Source of the DNA: Plantago ovata
Lineage: Eukaryota; Streptophyta; Magnoliopsida; Lamiales; Plantaginaceae
DNA length: 64,000 nt
Assembly (NCBI GenBank): GCA_028274465.1
Contig: CM051457.1
Span: forward strand, 60,698,899 to 60,762,898
Direction: 5' to 3'
The position numbers and the translations under genes are program-made. A model generated the notes under the pieces. It ran no database searches and was not told the DNA's origin. It worked only from the letters and a program-made list of their open reading frames with translations. Every line of letters begins with the position of its first letter. Position 1 is the stretch's first letter. Shown piece after piece: positions 10,343 to 21,132 of the stretch.

Positions 10343-12332
10343 TCAACCTTGGGTTGGAGGTGGCGGTGGCGGCATCACAATACCTCGCTCGGCAAGTAGA
10401 GCAGTGAGGGTTGCAATTTGGTCCTGCATTGGAGCGACCTGGGCTTGGACTTATTTTTGGACATCCCTTCGGTAGTCCTCACTAGATGTAGAAGATACAC
10501 CTGTTTTTCGAATTGATCCTGCTCTTGCGGTTCCTAGTCCAGCACTCCCTGTCCCATAAAGGCACCGCTTTTTTGAAGGAGGGTTGGCCTTCAAGAATAT
10601 TTCATCGACCTCTTCTGTTGTCAAATCCTCGTTTCTTTTGATAAGTTCCTTCTCCACCGCCTCCTGCCATTTAGAAGACAATCAAGTATTAGAAAATGTT
10701 AATGCACACACAAAATTTGTAGAAGGCATTCTTGATATATAAACATAACCTACTATTAGAATTGATTAAAGCTTAACAGGACTTGAACACAAGTAAGATA
10801 TATTTGAGTTTACATAAGAACTTACACCGATTTTCCTAGACTTCGTATCTTTCCAGCCACCTTGAGACCCTTTCCTACCAACACAGAAGACATCAAACAA
10901 GCCCATATCCTCTCCCTTCTCCTTCGGAATTTCAAACAACATGTTTATTAGAAACATATAGAATCAAAGTATATGCAGATTATATTATCCACATGTTAAC
11001 CAAATTTAAAAATAATGCATACTCACCGCTTCGCGCTGCATCGCAGCTGTGGATTTAGACCCATGCCAATACTTTGCTATTCCTGAGCCTGGTCCATCCA
11101 CCTCAGTCTTCCTGTTATCACTTGCCTTTTTTGCCTTTTCCTTCACAGGTTCGGAGTTCCAGTAGGCTAGCCAATCTGGCCAAGCACAATCATCAATGCC
11201 TTCGGGTTTTTCTTCATCCCTATTCACCTTCCAGTTATGCACCGACTCTTTATAACAATCAGATGCTACCATGAGGAAGCGTTTGTACAAAACTTCCTTT
11301 TCATTTTCAGGGATAGTGTAATGTTTCTACACAAACAACAAACCAATTAATCAACCTAGCAACATATTTTTATTGCAACCTTTTTTTGTGCAGAATTCAG
11401 CATAGAAAAATACAACTTTACACAGATGCATTTTCTGTACAGAAAATGTGCAATTTTCTATACAGAAAATGTGCACATAAAATGTGCAAATTTTGCTCAG
11501 AAAATACCACTTTTTCTGGGAAGAATTCAACACAGAAAAAGTGTAATTTTCTGTACAGAAAAATGCACATAAAATGTGCAAATTCTGCTCAGACAATTTT
11601 ATTTTTTCTGGACAGAATTTTGCACAGAAAAAGTGTAATTTTCTGTACTAAAAAAATGCAATTTTTCTGTACATAAAATGCTCAAAATATGGGCAAAATT
11701 TAGTCGGCAGTAGCACAAATGTCATAACCTTTCTTAGGCAATGCCCCAAACATGGAATACTACTTGTTTAAATGCATTTGAAATAGGCAATGCCCCAAGT
11801 GTAAGAAGAAATGTGCAAACCTTCATCTCATTGAAGTGTTCCAACTTCAATTGTTCAGGGACCTTTTTCCACGTGTAGGCTTCTGGTGCTACCTTTCTCC
11901 TAATGATATTACCCACCGTGTTCGACGTGTTCTGTGGCCATAACCTATCAAGTAATTCAATCAATTATTAAAGACACGTGAAGTATGGCAAATACAATGT
12001 TTTTATTACGTATAAGAATAATTTTACTATAAAATGCAATATAATAAGATACCGAGAATATACTTGTTAGATCCAAGTAGCTCAAGGCGTGGCAGCTGAC
12101 TTCCTTGTGTAGCAACTCGATTTCCATCATCAGCAACTTCATCCTCATCAATATCAGTCAAATGCATGCCATCATCACCATGCAACTGAGTACCAGATAC
12201 ATGATCTGAAAGCTGGGTCTCCGAAACTCGTGTACCAGAGCTGGTACCATGTCTCAAATATGAGTCTGCAGTCTGACTCTCGGAAGCAGACCCAGACGCA
12301 AATCCCAGTCTCCTGTTGTGCGGGCGCGGCAT
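10343..12332 (-). pseudogene. Ptta/En-Spm family protein gene of the CACTA element, with introns
   Basis: Exons can be followed on the minus strand. The first, about 12332-12062, is a Ser/Thr-rich N-terminus starting MPRPHNRRLGF. The second, about 11944-11823, covers LWPQNTSNTVGNIIRRKV. The third is 11027-11326, with acceptor GTGTAG and donor GTGAGT. It holds the hallmark of the plant transposase Ptta/En-Spm domain (WPDWLAYWNSEPVKEK, then SDNRKTEVDG and GSKSTA). The fourth is about 10826-10935. The last, from about 10672, contains a Lys/Glu-rich helix. In this exon an in-frame TAA at 10451 precedes a still readable tail with PPPPPP that ends at 10343. By family analogy it is a DNA-binding accessory protein. 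The stop makes this copy doubtful. The exon limits are my reading of splice motifs. Confidence 0.7.
11380..11690. repeat. Degenerate repeats inside a Ptta intron
   Basis: There are many imperfect copies of a ~20-50 bp motif built on the self-complementary TTTTCTGTACAGAAAA and on GTGCAATTTTC and ACATAAAATGTGCAAA. They lie in the intron between the second and third exons. Confidence 0.65.
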
Positions 12333-12956
12333 CTTAAAACAAGAAAGAAATTACAGCAATGAGTCAATATCAAAGAATATCCAAAATCTAAAATAACCCA
12401 CAAGTTCTCAGATGTATCAACCTGCAAAGTGCAACAACTATTACTTCTCAAAAACTGATTTCAGTTAATGACTATATGCAATAAGAAATCCAGCAAAATT
12501 CCATTGCCGAGTAGCTTCTAGGAAGTCTAGAAAACATTTGTACAATATATGTTGCTAGTGAATAAAACCAGTAGTAGCGCATTCATTACACAAGAGTAAA
12601 CGGAGCACAAAAAGGGCAACAAAAACAAACGTAAAGACTGGGACGGATGAGTATTAGAGAAAACTTGGAACACCCCATCTTTCAAACTATTTACTTTTGC
12701 TTAATTTCCTACTCATCCAATCAATATTCGTATCCCAATCTCCCAGATTACAAGAACTATTTAACCACTCACAACACATTATTACAAGGCATACAAAATT
12801 CTACACTATGGAATTAACTAAATCTTGTCAATTCTATTTCAAGTCATACAAAATTATCGAATAAAACTTAGGATTTTACACATACAACTGTTGAGCATCA
12901 AGTTTCCATCAAATTGGGGTAATATCAAATAAACGCTGCATACAATTGATTCATAC

Positions 12957-13148
12957 CTGAAGAAACACGGTGCGAGAGAGATAGAGAGAAGAAACGCCGC
13001 AGGCAAGCGCTTACAGAGACCGAACAAACTGAAATACCAGAAGAAACACGGTGCGAGAGAGATAGAGAGAAGAAACGCCGCCGGTGCGAGAGAGATAGAG
13101 AGAAGAAACGCCGCAGGCAAGCGCTTACAGAGACCGAACAAACTGAAG
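12957..13148. repeat. Tandem duplication in the Ptta promoter/5' region
   Basis: A unit of about 77 bp (GAAACACGGTGCGAGAGAG through GACCGAACAAACTGAA) is present twice in full (starts near 12961 and 13045). A shorter piece of about 48 bp lies between or after the units, starting near 13085. The duplicated part contains the CGCCGCAGGCAAGCGC segment. Confidence 0.7.
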
Positions 13149-13379
13149 AATTACGACCGACTGAATGAAGAAAGAAAGGGTTAAAAGAAAAGAAGCAGTT
13201 CGACATTCAGTTCGTGAAGAAAAGGGATAAATAATTGTTTTTTTTTTTTTTTAATTAAAGGGCCGACCGAACCGATCCGTTGCCCCTGCAGACCAGTTTG
13301 GTCGGCCCACAAATGCCAACGGAACCAGTCCGTTGGCAATTTCTTTATCCTTTTTAAAAAATTCAATATTTTTATATAT

Positions 13380-13808
13380 ACTCCTCCATATTTGGCTACG
13401 GAATTATATTCTGTTGTGAATTCTGCTACGGAATGAAACTTCGTAGCCAATCTGCCAACGGAATGAAACTCCGTAGCCAATCTGGCTACGGAATGCCCTT
13501 TCCGTAGCCAAATTAGCAACGGAATGGCTACGGATCTTGCGTCGCCGTATTATTCGGTTGTTATTCGTCGCTATTCCGTAGCTAATTTCCCTACGAACTG
13601 TCATTCTGTAGCGAACATAGCAACAAAATTTAATTCCGTTGCTATTTTAGGACGGAATGGCAACGGACAGTTTGGTTGACGTACGGTTCACTTGATGTCC
13701 GTTGCCATTCCGTTGGCATTCCGTGGGCCGTACAAATTCCGTAGGAAATCCGTAGGCATGTTAGCTACTGATTAGATTCCGTAGGCTTTTTCAGGATTTC
13801 TTGTAGTG
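13380..13808. repeat. CACTA right subterminal repeat block
   Basis: About a dozen CTACGGA/TCCGTAG and CAACGGA/TCCGTTG motifs in both orientations run up to the right TIR. They mirror the left block. Confidence 0.7.
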
Positions 13809-13811
13809 TGA

Positions 13812-15205
13812 TGGGCAAGCCTAGTGCTCTCTTCCAACTTATCGAGTCTTGCCCTAGTCTTCTCAGAATCTTCTTCATACCGTTTGAGAAAACTTTGTGT
13901 GTGATCGACCATCTTTTTCAAGTTCTCCATCAGTTGAGCCGTCTTCGACTTCGGTGGCTCTTTCGGAGCGGGGTTTTCGCAGTGATCATTACCATAGTTC
14001 AGCCTACTACGGTCTTGGTTAGGTCCATAAGTTTGGTTAGCCGGTGCATATCCTTGATTGTTACGGTATCCTCTTCTCCAAAATCCACCTCGAGGATTCC
14101 TACTGTCTTGTCCGTAGCTAACTTCTTGAGCACCGAACTCCGTAGCAAAGGCTTCTTCTTCGCCTCCTCGAGCCCAGTTGCCATCATCGTATGCCAGCTC
14201 CGATCTACACATATGAGCTCCATGCCCATAGTTCTTGCATATTCGGCATACTTCGTTCGAAACAGTTGTTCCGGTGGCGCTCTTGAGGACTTGCTTCAAT
14301 TCGTTGGTAAAGCACTCGAATTGATCCCCATTCCCCCTGTACATAGGGGCTTCTTGAGTCGATGGAGCTTCAGGTCCACGTCTCCTAACCATTGCTCTTG
14401 GGTCCTTGAACTGCGAACCCTTAGCAAGCCTTTCAAAAACTGCCCAGACGGCTTCTGCGGTTTCCTCCCAAATATTGCCTCGGCATTGGAAATCCACCAC
14501 TTGTTGGTTCACGAACGTTAGTCCATTGTAGAAGTGTTGGACTAGGTCGGAGAGTTCAAAACCATGGTGAGGGCACTTGTTCGTGAGATCTTGGAACCTC
14601 TCGAACGCGGTGTAGATGGTCTCATCATAGTCTTGCTTGAATCCTGTGATTTGCGCCTTGAGCGCGGTAGTCAGAGTGTGTGGGAAGTATTTCTCCATGA
14701 AAGCTGAAAAAACCTTTTTCCAAGTGTCCAGCGAGCCTGCTGGAAGAGAGCTCAGCCATGACTTGGCTCTGTCGCCAAGTCCCATAGCAAAAACCTTCAT
14801 CCTCAACTCATCCGTTGTTATGTCAGCTCCGGGTCGTGGGAGTTGGTTGACGAAATCATCGATATCGTGCAAGTACCCCATCACATCTTCCCTTGATAAG
14901 CCATAGAACCTCGGAAGTTGTTGGAATGCGTGGTTCTTGATCTCCAGATCTCGGGTTGCAGACGGAAGAACTATCGCTGGTCCCCTCATACGATCCTTGG
15001 TGGGTTGTACCCATGCCTTCAGTGGTCTAGCTTCTGCCATTCCGTCGATTTCCTTGAAGAGACTAAGTAGAGATTCAGAGAAATCGGTTTCCTCTATTTC
15101 CTCTAGTGCGCGCCTTTCAAGTAGTCGCCTTCTTTGGTGGTAGACTCTGTCGATCTCAGCAATTGAATTAGCAAGCGGTGTTCCTGCAGAACGTGTATGC
15201 GGCAT
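13812..15205 (-). CDS. Element B gag
   Basis: This is the N-terminal part of the gag-protease polyprotein, from MPHTRSAGTPL to the CACTA insertion. Residues from about 137 to 235 form a retrotransposon gag (capsid) domain (AKSWLSSLP, then FMEKYFP and FKQDYDETIYTAFERF). One CCHC zinc knuckle is C320, C323, H328 and C333, which would bind the RNA. The C-terminal third is Gly/Arg/Asn-rich, followed by a helical stretch. The start is the first ATG after the primer site (about 150 nt downstream), and D and C begin alike. It is the least damaged gag of the family here: no frameshift or stop before the transposon. Confidence 0.9.
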
Positions 15206-15353
15206 ACACTATCTGTGACAGACTGGGAAAAGTGATTAAAGACAAACTAGGAAAGCAGTATCAGAAAGAGATTAAAAAGGAAAACTAAAACTAAAAGAAT
15301 TAGGAATCTAAAGCTGTAAATATAAACAAATTAAACAGAAAAAAGGAGTATAG

Positions 15354-15371
15354 TCCCCGGCAACGGCGCCA
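15354..15371 (-). other. Primer binding site, tRNA-Asp type (element B)
   Basis: The sense strand reads TGGCGCCGTTGCCGGGGA, which is complementary to the 3' end of plant tRNA-Asp(GTC). It lies 3 nt inside the LTR. This primer is typical of Athila/Tat elements and unlike element A. Confidence 0.9.
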
Positions 15372-15374
15372 ATT

Positions 15375-16638
15375 TGACGAACGTGTCAGATTCAGTCAAA
15401 TAAATTTGTAATAGCCAAAGGCAATCCACAACTACAATGAAAACCGTAGTGTAGTAGCAGAATGACTCGAGTGTCGTTCTCTCGGGACTATACTAGCTTA
15501 ATCAAATCTAATTAAGAATATATAAAACAGCAGATAGAAAGCAATAGGGGTTTTTCAAGCAGATAATGGAGGTTGGTGATAGTATGGTCCTTCTTAACAT
15601 AATGGGTCGATAATCATGCATAAATTCCTCGGTCTTGCATAGAGATCTTTGAATCAATCTTGTGTCCTGTTGCAAGTATTAAGCACTACGAAGATAATAA
15701 GGGTCTGACTTGTCAACATCTAACGTCCTATTGTGTTCCGTAATCATTCAACACTATGAAGATAATTGGTCTGATTGGTCGACAAGTGTCCAAGCATGCA
15801 TAATAATCAATACAACATACGAGAATTTTGGTTTCAACTGATCAACGAAATAAAGCAATGACACGGAGTATAATGCGCGATATAGCCATTAGCATGATTA
15901 TCTTCCCTCGCTAAGAATTCACATACTACCACCAACGATAAATTTAGCTACTCATAATAGGCATGCAATCAATAGCAATCATAGAAGAAAACATATTGAA
16001 AGAAGAATAAAATAAGTAGATAAAAGTTGTAAGATACAAAGTTACCGAAGGTTTTCAATCTCCGGATGATTGTGGTCCTACGAGCTCCAATCTGCTATGA
16101 AAAAGTATCCCCTAAGCTATGGAACTCCCAGGACAGGCCCCGGGAAGTTCCTCCCTAAAACTATAGAGAGAGGTGAGAAAGTAGGCTTGGAAAGATATGA
16201 TTTTCGGAGAGAAAACTCGCAACTATATATAGCCCCGAAATTCTTCTGGGGCGGTTCGCCCGAGTGTTGGGGCGGTTCGCCCCCAGTATTTCGCGGAATT
16301 TCCGCGTTTTTCGACGCGGATTTGGATTTCTTCACCTTTTCGGACTCGGTTTCAGACTTCTAATGGCCTTCTAACCTCCAAATTCGACCCCTAGACTCCA
16401 AATCCTATCCGGAAACCTTCAGATACTCCAAATAGGCTTCTGGAACACCAATTCCTTGTAGACTTCAATATAATTGCCCGTAAATCTCCGAATTTCAACC
16501 AAAACCTGTAAAATAAAATCTAAAGGGAAACGTGACACTATTCTAATAAAATGTACTAAAATATAGCTAAATTATCATAGAGGATAGCTAAATTAGGTGA
16601 AAAAGACTCGAATGGAAGTGTAAAATGCACATTCATCA
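15375..16638 (-). repeat. Element B inner full-length LTR, variant sub-type
   Basis: This 1264-bp LTR runs from TGACGAACG to TTCATCA. It is adjacent to the primer site. It differs from both the 3' LTR (4303-5585) and the outer piece (16639-17670) at many positions and at its terminus (TGACGA). A TATA box is at about 16222-16230 and palindromes are at 16247-16286. It is joined head-to-tail to the next LTR without a spacer. Confidence 0.88.
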
Positions 16639-17670
16639 CGGGTCGATAATCATGCATAAATTCCTCGGTCTTGCATAGAGATCTTTGAATCAATCTAGTG
16701 TCATGTTGCAAATATTAAGCACTACGAAGATAATTGGTCTGACAAGTCAATCACTATTGTCCTAATGTGTTCCGTAATTATTCAACACTACGAAGATAAA
16801 CTCGCGCCCAGGTCGACAAGTGTCCAATTGTGCATAATAATTAATACAACATACGAGAATTTAGGCTGTGCCTGATCAACGAAATAAAGCAATGAAACGG
16901 AGTATAATGCGCGGTATAGCCATTAGCATGATTATCTTCCCTTCACTAAGAATTCACATACTACCACCAACGATAAGTTTAGCTACTCATAATAGGCATC
17001 CAATCAACATAAATCATAGAAGAAAACATATTGAAAGATATATAAAATAAGTAGATTAAACTGTAAGATACAAGTTACCGAAGGTTGTCAATCTCCGAAG
17101 AATTGCGATCCTACGAGCTCCAATCCGCTATGATAAAGTGTCCCCTAAGCTACGAACTCCCAGGACAGGCCCCGGGAAGTTCCTACCTAAAACTACAGAG
17201 AGAGGTGAGAAAGTAGGTCTGGAAAAGTATGATTTTCGGAGAAAACTGAGCAACTACATATAGGCCTCGAATTACTGTGGGGCGGTTCGCCCCACACACC
17301 GGGCGGTTCGTCCCGGAGAGTTTTTCGCGGAATTCCGCGTTTTCGACGCGTTTTTGGATTTCTTACCCTTTTCGGACTCGGTTTCTAACTTCTAGTAGCC
17401 TTCTAACCTCCAGATTCGGCCCCTAGACTCCAAATCCTATCCGGAAACCTTCAGATACTCCAAATAGGCTTCTGGAACACCAATTCCTTGTCAACTTCAA
17501 TATATTTGCCCGATAATCCTCGATTTTCACCCAAAACCTATAAAACAAAATCTAAAGGGAAACGTGACACTATTCTAAGAAAATGCATTAAAATATATCT
17601 AAATTAACATAGAGGATACCTAAAATAGGTGAAAAAGACTCGAATGAAAGTGTAAAATACACATTCATCA
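16639..17670 (-). repeat. Element B outer LTR, lacking about 240 bp
   Basis: This piece starts at a point equal to position 241 of the LTR at 4303 and runs to the true outer end with the TSD. It is the same sub-type as 4303-5585, so these two look like the original LTR pair. The missing portion is the R/U5 side, replaced by the inner LTR. Confidence 0.88.
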
Positions 17671-18534
17671 CTTCTCCAGAGATAATGTGCCCTAAAAAGG
17701 CTACTTTATCTAGCCAAAACTCACACTTGCTGAATTTGGCATACAACTTGTTGTTCTGAAGAGTTTCCAAGACAATTCGAAGATGTTTCTCATGATCCTC
17801 TTCGGATTTCGAGTAAACGAGAATATCATCGATGAAAACAACAACAAACTGATCCAAATACGGCTAAAAAACTCGGTGCATCAAATCCATGAACACAGCT
17901 GGAGCATTCGTAAGGCCAAACGGCATCACTACAAACTCATAATGACCATACCTCGAGTTCAGAGCAGTCTTAGGTATGTCTTTTTCCCTTACCCTAACTT
18001 GATAATAGCCTTGTCGTAGATCAAGCTTCAAGTAAACCTTCGAACCCTCTAATTGATCGAAGAGTTCCTCAATACGGGGTAGGGGTACTTGTTCTTGACA
18101 GTGACTTGGTTCAGGCTTCGGTAGTCGATGCACATCCTCATACTACCATCCTTCTTCTTTACAAACAGAACCGGTGATCCCCAAGGCGAAGAACTAGGCC
18201 TCACAAAACCGTTATCAACCAGATCTTGCAGTTGAGTCTTAAGTTCTTTAAGCTCAGCAGGTGCCATTCTATAGGGTGACTTCGAAATAGGTGCGGTGCC
18301 ATGTACCAGATCAATACTAAATTCCACTTCTCGTTCAGGGGGTACGGAATCCAAATTCTCTGGGAAAACACCCTTGAATTCCTTAACCACCCTAACCTCC
18401 TCGATTTTTGGTTGATCTTTAGGTTTATTGATCAGATACGCCAAAAAGCAGGTAGCACCCTTCACGTACAGCTTCCTAGCTTCCATAGCAGACAACAGAA
18501 ACTTCTCATCCTTTCTCTTATCTCCTTTCCACAC
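17671..18534 (-). pseudogene. Element A pol: reverse transcriptase
   Basis: It has RT motifs in order: the [16 protein letters not shown] entry, MCIDYR, the [10 protein letters not shown] aspartate, PFGLTNAPA and the FIDDIL catalytic pair. Two breaks are visible: a 1-bp loss in a C run near 18080 that ends the first frame, and an in-frame TAG at 17864-17866 just before the FIDD motif. The gene then runs into element B at 17670 and resumes at 4302. The enzyme copies element RNA into cDNA. This copy cannot make it. Confidence 0.92.
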
Positions 18535-18576
18535 GACTTTCTCCTCTCCAGGTTTTCCCAGGGATATAGCCTTGGT

Positions 18577-19059
18577 TCAACAATCCAGCTGTGCGTAGTG
18601 CTCGGACAACCAATCCATACCAAGAATAACATCGTAGGTCGAAAGAGGTAGAAAGATAAGGTCAGCAGGGAAAGTTCTTCCTAGGATAGAAATTTCGCAA
18701 CGCTCGATGAACTTCTCAGTGATTAAACTAGCTCCCAAAGGCGTACATACTTCTAAAGCGTGGGGTAAAATTTTGTACGGTAAAACGAGTGACTCAGCAA
18801 ATACTTCAGCAATAAAAGAATGCGTAGCACCAGGATCAAATAAAGCTTTAGAAGAAGTTTGAGCGATCAGTAACGTACCTTCAACCACATTCGCGGCGTC
18901 AGGGAGTTCATGACCACCAATGCTGTAAACTCGGGGCTTTGCCATAGTACCCTTTACGTCATTTCTCGGAGCATAGCCTCCTGGTCTTCCCCCTTGATAA
19001 TTGCATGACGGTTCGGACACTGGCTGATCTTGTGATCCTTGCTCCCACAAGCTAAACAC
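18577..19059 (-). pseudogene. Element A protease
   Basis: This is a retropepsin-like domain in the same frame as the RT but -1 relative to gag. The active site reads DPGATHS at residues 75-81 (the family usually has DSGATHS). The closing motif VILGMDWL is followed by LSEHYAQLDC. An in-frame TGA at 18577-18579 separates it from the RT frame, which otherwise continues unchanged at 18534. It would process Gag-Pol. The substitution in the active-site triplet and the stop point to inactivation. Confidence 0.87.
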
Positions 19060-20045
19060 AAGCCTTGTCTCTTCCAGCAGTTGTTCTCATCGTGATTGAC
19101 TCCTCCACAGTAGTTGCAGTTTTTCCTTGCTTGGGATGACTGCCTAGACCCCCCAGTGGCATTACGGGAACGATTGTCCTGCTGATTACGGGGATACTTC
19201 GCCGGTGGTGCTTGATATCCAGTTTGATACCCACCTCGACTCTCTCTCTTGTACCCAGATTGGCTTCCACCTCCATGGTTTCCAGAAGAACTAGAGTACC
19301 TCCCCTTGCTGGAGTACGGCTTATCAGCCATCTTGATTTCTTTTAGCCCACTTTCTACCTCGGAAGCGAGTTCAACAGCCTTGAGGTAGGTAGGCATGTT
19401 GGTCCCAAACAAACTGTACCGGATCTCAGAGTTCAGACCCTTCACAAAGTGGCGCACCTTCTCCCGTTCATCGTCCGAAAAATGCGGCACATACTTCAAT
19501 AGCCGGGTAAATTCTGAGTCGTAGTCGGCAACATCCATGTTCCCTTGCACCAAAGCCTGGAACTCATCTCTCTTGTTCTCGCGGACCAGGCGAGGCACGT
19601 ACTTGTCCATGAAATCCTTGGTGAAGTTCTCCCAGGTGCGAGCAACTCCCTCTTGCCTCCATCTTGCATTCACGGTCCTCCACCAGTTCCTGGCGGCTCC
19701 CACGAACTGGAAAGCTGCAAGCTCAATTTTCCTCTCGTTCGGATAGTGCATGATCGAGAACAAGTTCTCCATACTCTCTAACAAGAGCTCAGCCTGACGG
19801 GCATCAGGCGTTCCCTCGAACTTGTTAGGATGGAATCGAGTGAAACATTCCGCAGCTTGATCGATGGTCTGAATCGGTGGTGGTGGCGGAGGAGCTGGCT
19901 GAACAGGTGGTGCCCTAACGTGGCGAATGGTTTCGCTGAAATTTCCTAAAGCGGTGATGATGCGGTCCACTTGGTCTCCATTTTCAGCATGTTGATCATC
20001 TCCACTTCCATTGTTGCTGGTGCCACGAGTGTTTCTGCGACTCAT
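18954..20045 (-). CDS. Element A gag
   Basis: This is a 363-residue chromovirus Gag. A disordered N-terminus with a Pro run (residues 46-57) is followed by the retrotransposon gag domain (about 105-215; NWWRTVNARWR, WENFTKDFMDKYVPR, MDVADYDSEFTRL). A Ser/Gly-rich linker and two CCHC knuckles follow (C310-C323 and C330-C343). It packages element RNA in cytoplasmic particles. The frame stops at 18954, about 105 nt into the protease frame. Tekay-type elements commonly have a single gag-pol frame, so a 1-bp indel in the five-G run near 18990 is the simplest cause. I find no canonical -1 slippery heptamer. Confidence 0.9.
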   Translation of the reverse strand: MSRRNTRGTSNNGSGDDQHAENGDQVDRIITALGNFSETIRHVRAPPVQPAPPPPPPIQTIDQAAECFTRFHPNKFEGTPDARQAELLLESMENLFSIMHYPNERKIELAAFQFVGAARNWWRTVNARWRQEGVARTWENFTKDFMDKYVPRLVRENKRDEFQALVQGNMDVADYDSEFTRLLKYVPHFSDDEREKVRHFVKGLNSEIRYSLFGTNMPTYLKAVELASEVESGLKEIKMADKPYSSKGRYSSSSGNHGGGSQSGYKRESRGGYQTGYQAPPAKYPRNQQDNRSRNATGGSRQSSQARKNCNYCGGVNHDENNCWKRQGLCLACGSKDHKISQCPNRHAIIKGEDQEAMLREMT

Positions 20046-20412
20046 TCTAACAGAAGGGCACTACTTAGCAGTTGATTCAACAACCTCGAATTTCTAACTT
20101 AGAAGAAGAACAGAAAAAGCAACTAAGGCAAGTACTTAATCTTCTACAACAGGTATGTAACTGAGCAGTAAAGAAAACATGCCTTGAACTTAAAAAAAAA
20201 TAAAACTCAAGATCAAGAAATCAACGTAGTCTCAAATAAACCAAGCATGCAATTATTCAAAGGAAAACCAGTCTCTACTCATCTTAGCGAGTAAACAGAA
20301 AACCATAGTGTCAAGTAAACAGAAAAGCATAAACAGTTTCAGTCGGGCTGAACTAAAAAAGACTTGCTTGGCAAAAGGGGAAATTCGGTACGAACTCGAA
20401 AAGGCATCTATC
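20046..20412 (-). other. Element A leader between upstream ORF and gag
   Basis: This AT-rich untranslated sequence has no gene visible. Gag's ATG at 20045 lies directly downstream. Confidence 0.5.
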
Positions 20413-20854
20413 CTAATAAACGTCCTCGATATCTTCTTCGAAACGTCGTTCGGGCACGTGTGCATCTTCTCCCTCTTCCTCAGAGGGGTCCTCCTCGGGT
20501 TCTTCTTTGGGTTCTTCCTCATCCTCCACTCTACGTGAAGGTCCGCAACCATCGGGAAACGTCCTCCGAGCATTCCTCTTACGAATCTTGGTGCCTAGGT
20601 TGGATGTGGTTAACGAGACAAAGCCGGAGTTCTCCTTTGCGGCGCGTAAAGCCATCTTAAGGAATCTGATCTCCGCATCCTTCGTTGCCATTTTCGTCTT
20701 GAAGCTTCATGTTTTCCAGCCAGTAGTGGTCTCGTTCGCGAACGACCCTGTCCATCACGCTTCCAGGGTAAATGCCAATGACGGGGACGGTGGTATAGGG
20801 GTTAAACTCCCCTTCGACTAGGCGGTAACGAATGACTTTCTTTTCGGTACTCAT
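20413..20854 (-). pseudogene. Upstream ORF of element A between primer site and gag
   Basis: A small gene precedes gag on the same strand. It starts at MSTEKKVIRYR (20854). One frameshift near 20690 moves it to the frame MATKDAEIRFLKMAL, which runs to 20413. In all it gives about 145 residues: a short basic N-terminal part, a probable coiled coil around the frameshift, then a tail very rich in Glu and Pro. I do not recognise the family. Its position in the leader and the sustained frame on both sides of the break suggest a former real protein rather than chance. It is absent from the much shorter leader of element E. Confidence 0.45.
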
Positions 20855-21118
20855 ACCTATCTGTAAGCACATGCGTATTTAGCTAGTTAATAACTACGTC
20901 AAATTCAAAAGCATCCATGGAATTTCAATAATTTCAGAAACGGATCAGAAAGACGTCAGAATCAGAATAGAGAAGATGGATAAACAGTTTAAAGTTAGTA
21001 CGTAAGACTCGGATTAGAAAAGTAAAAGAAAATGCAAGACCTAACCAGCGACTCGGACCCTCACACACACCCCAAAGGTCAAAAGATCCTATCCTAGCAA
21101 GCTCGAGTTTGAACTCAA

Positions 21119-21130
21119 GCTCTGATACCA
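21119..21130 (-). other. Primer binding site, initiator Met tRNA type (element A)
   Basis: The sense strand reads TGGTATCAGAGC, the classical plant iMet primer match, 2 nt inside the LTR. It is identical in element E. Confidence 0.93.
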
Positions 21131-21132
21131 AC

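Larger units (their letters stand above)
9685..13808 (-). mobile_element. CACTA (En/Spm) transposon inserted in element B gag
   Basis: The termini are CACTACAAGAAATC at 9685 and its inverse ending at 13808. The 3-bp TSD is TGA (9682-9684 and 13809-13811). The uninterrupted site is visible in D at about 50352. Both ends are filled with short CTACGGA/TCCGTAG motifs in both orientations, typical subterminal repeats. It carries one Ptta/En-Spm-type gene but no TNPD-type transposase, so it is non-autonomous. Confidence 0.92.
4303..17670 (-). mobile_element. Element B: non-autonomous Athila-type LTR retrotransposon nested in A
   Basis: The boundaries are TGATGAAC at 4303 and TTCATCA at 17670, flanked by the 5-bp TSD CTTCT (4298-4302 and 17671-17675). 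Removing B rejoins the element A RT frame. In the sense direction it holds a truncated LTR joined to a full LTR, a tRNA-Asp primer site, gag-protease (split by a CACTA element), an ORF2 remnant, a long 3' region, a PPT and an LTR. No RT, RNase H or integrase is present, so it would need enzymes from an Athila helper. Confidence 0.9.

Noticed and set aside
17588-17670. RT frame continuing past 17671 into further residues
   Set aside because: That tail is element B's LTR. The real RT resumes at 4302 after removal of B and the TSD.
18954-19059. Programmed -1 frameshift between A's gag and protease
   Set aside because: The offset is -1, but there is no canonical slippery heptamer and other frameshifts in pol are plain indels. 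A five-G run offers a simpler cause.
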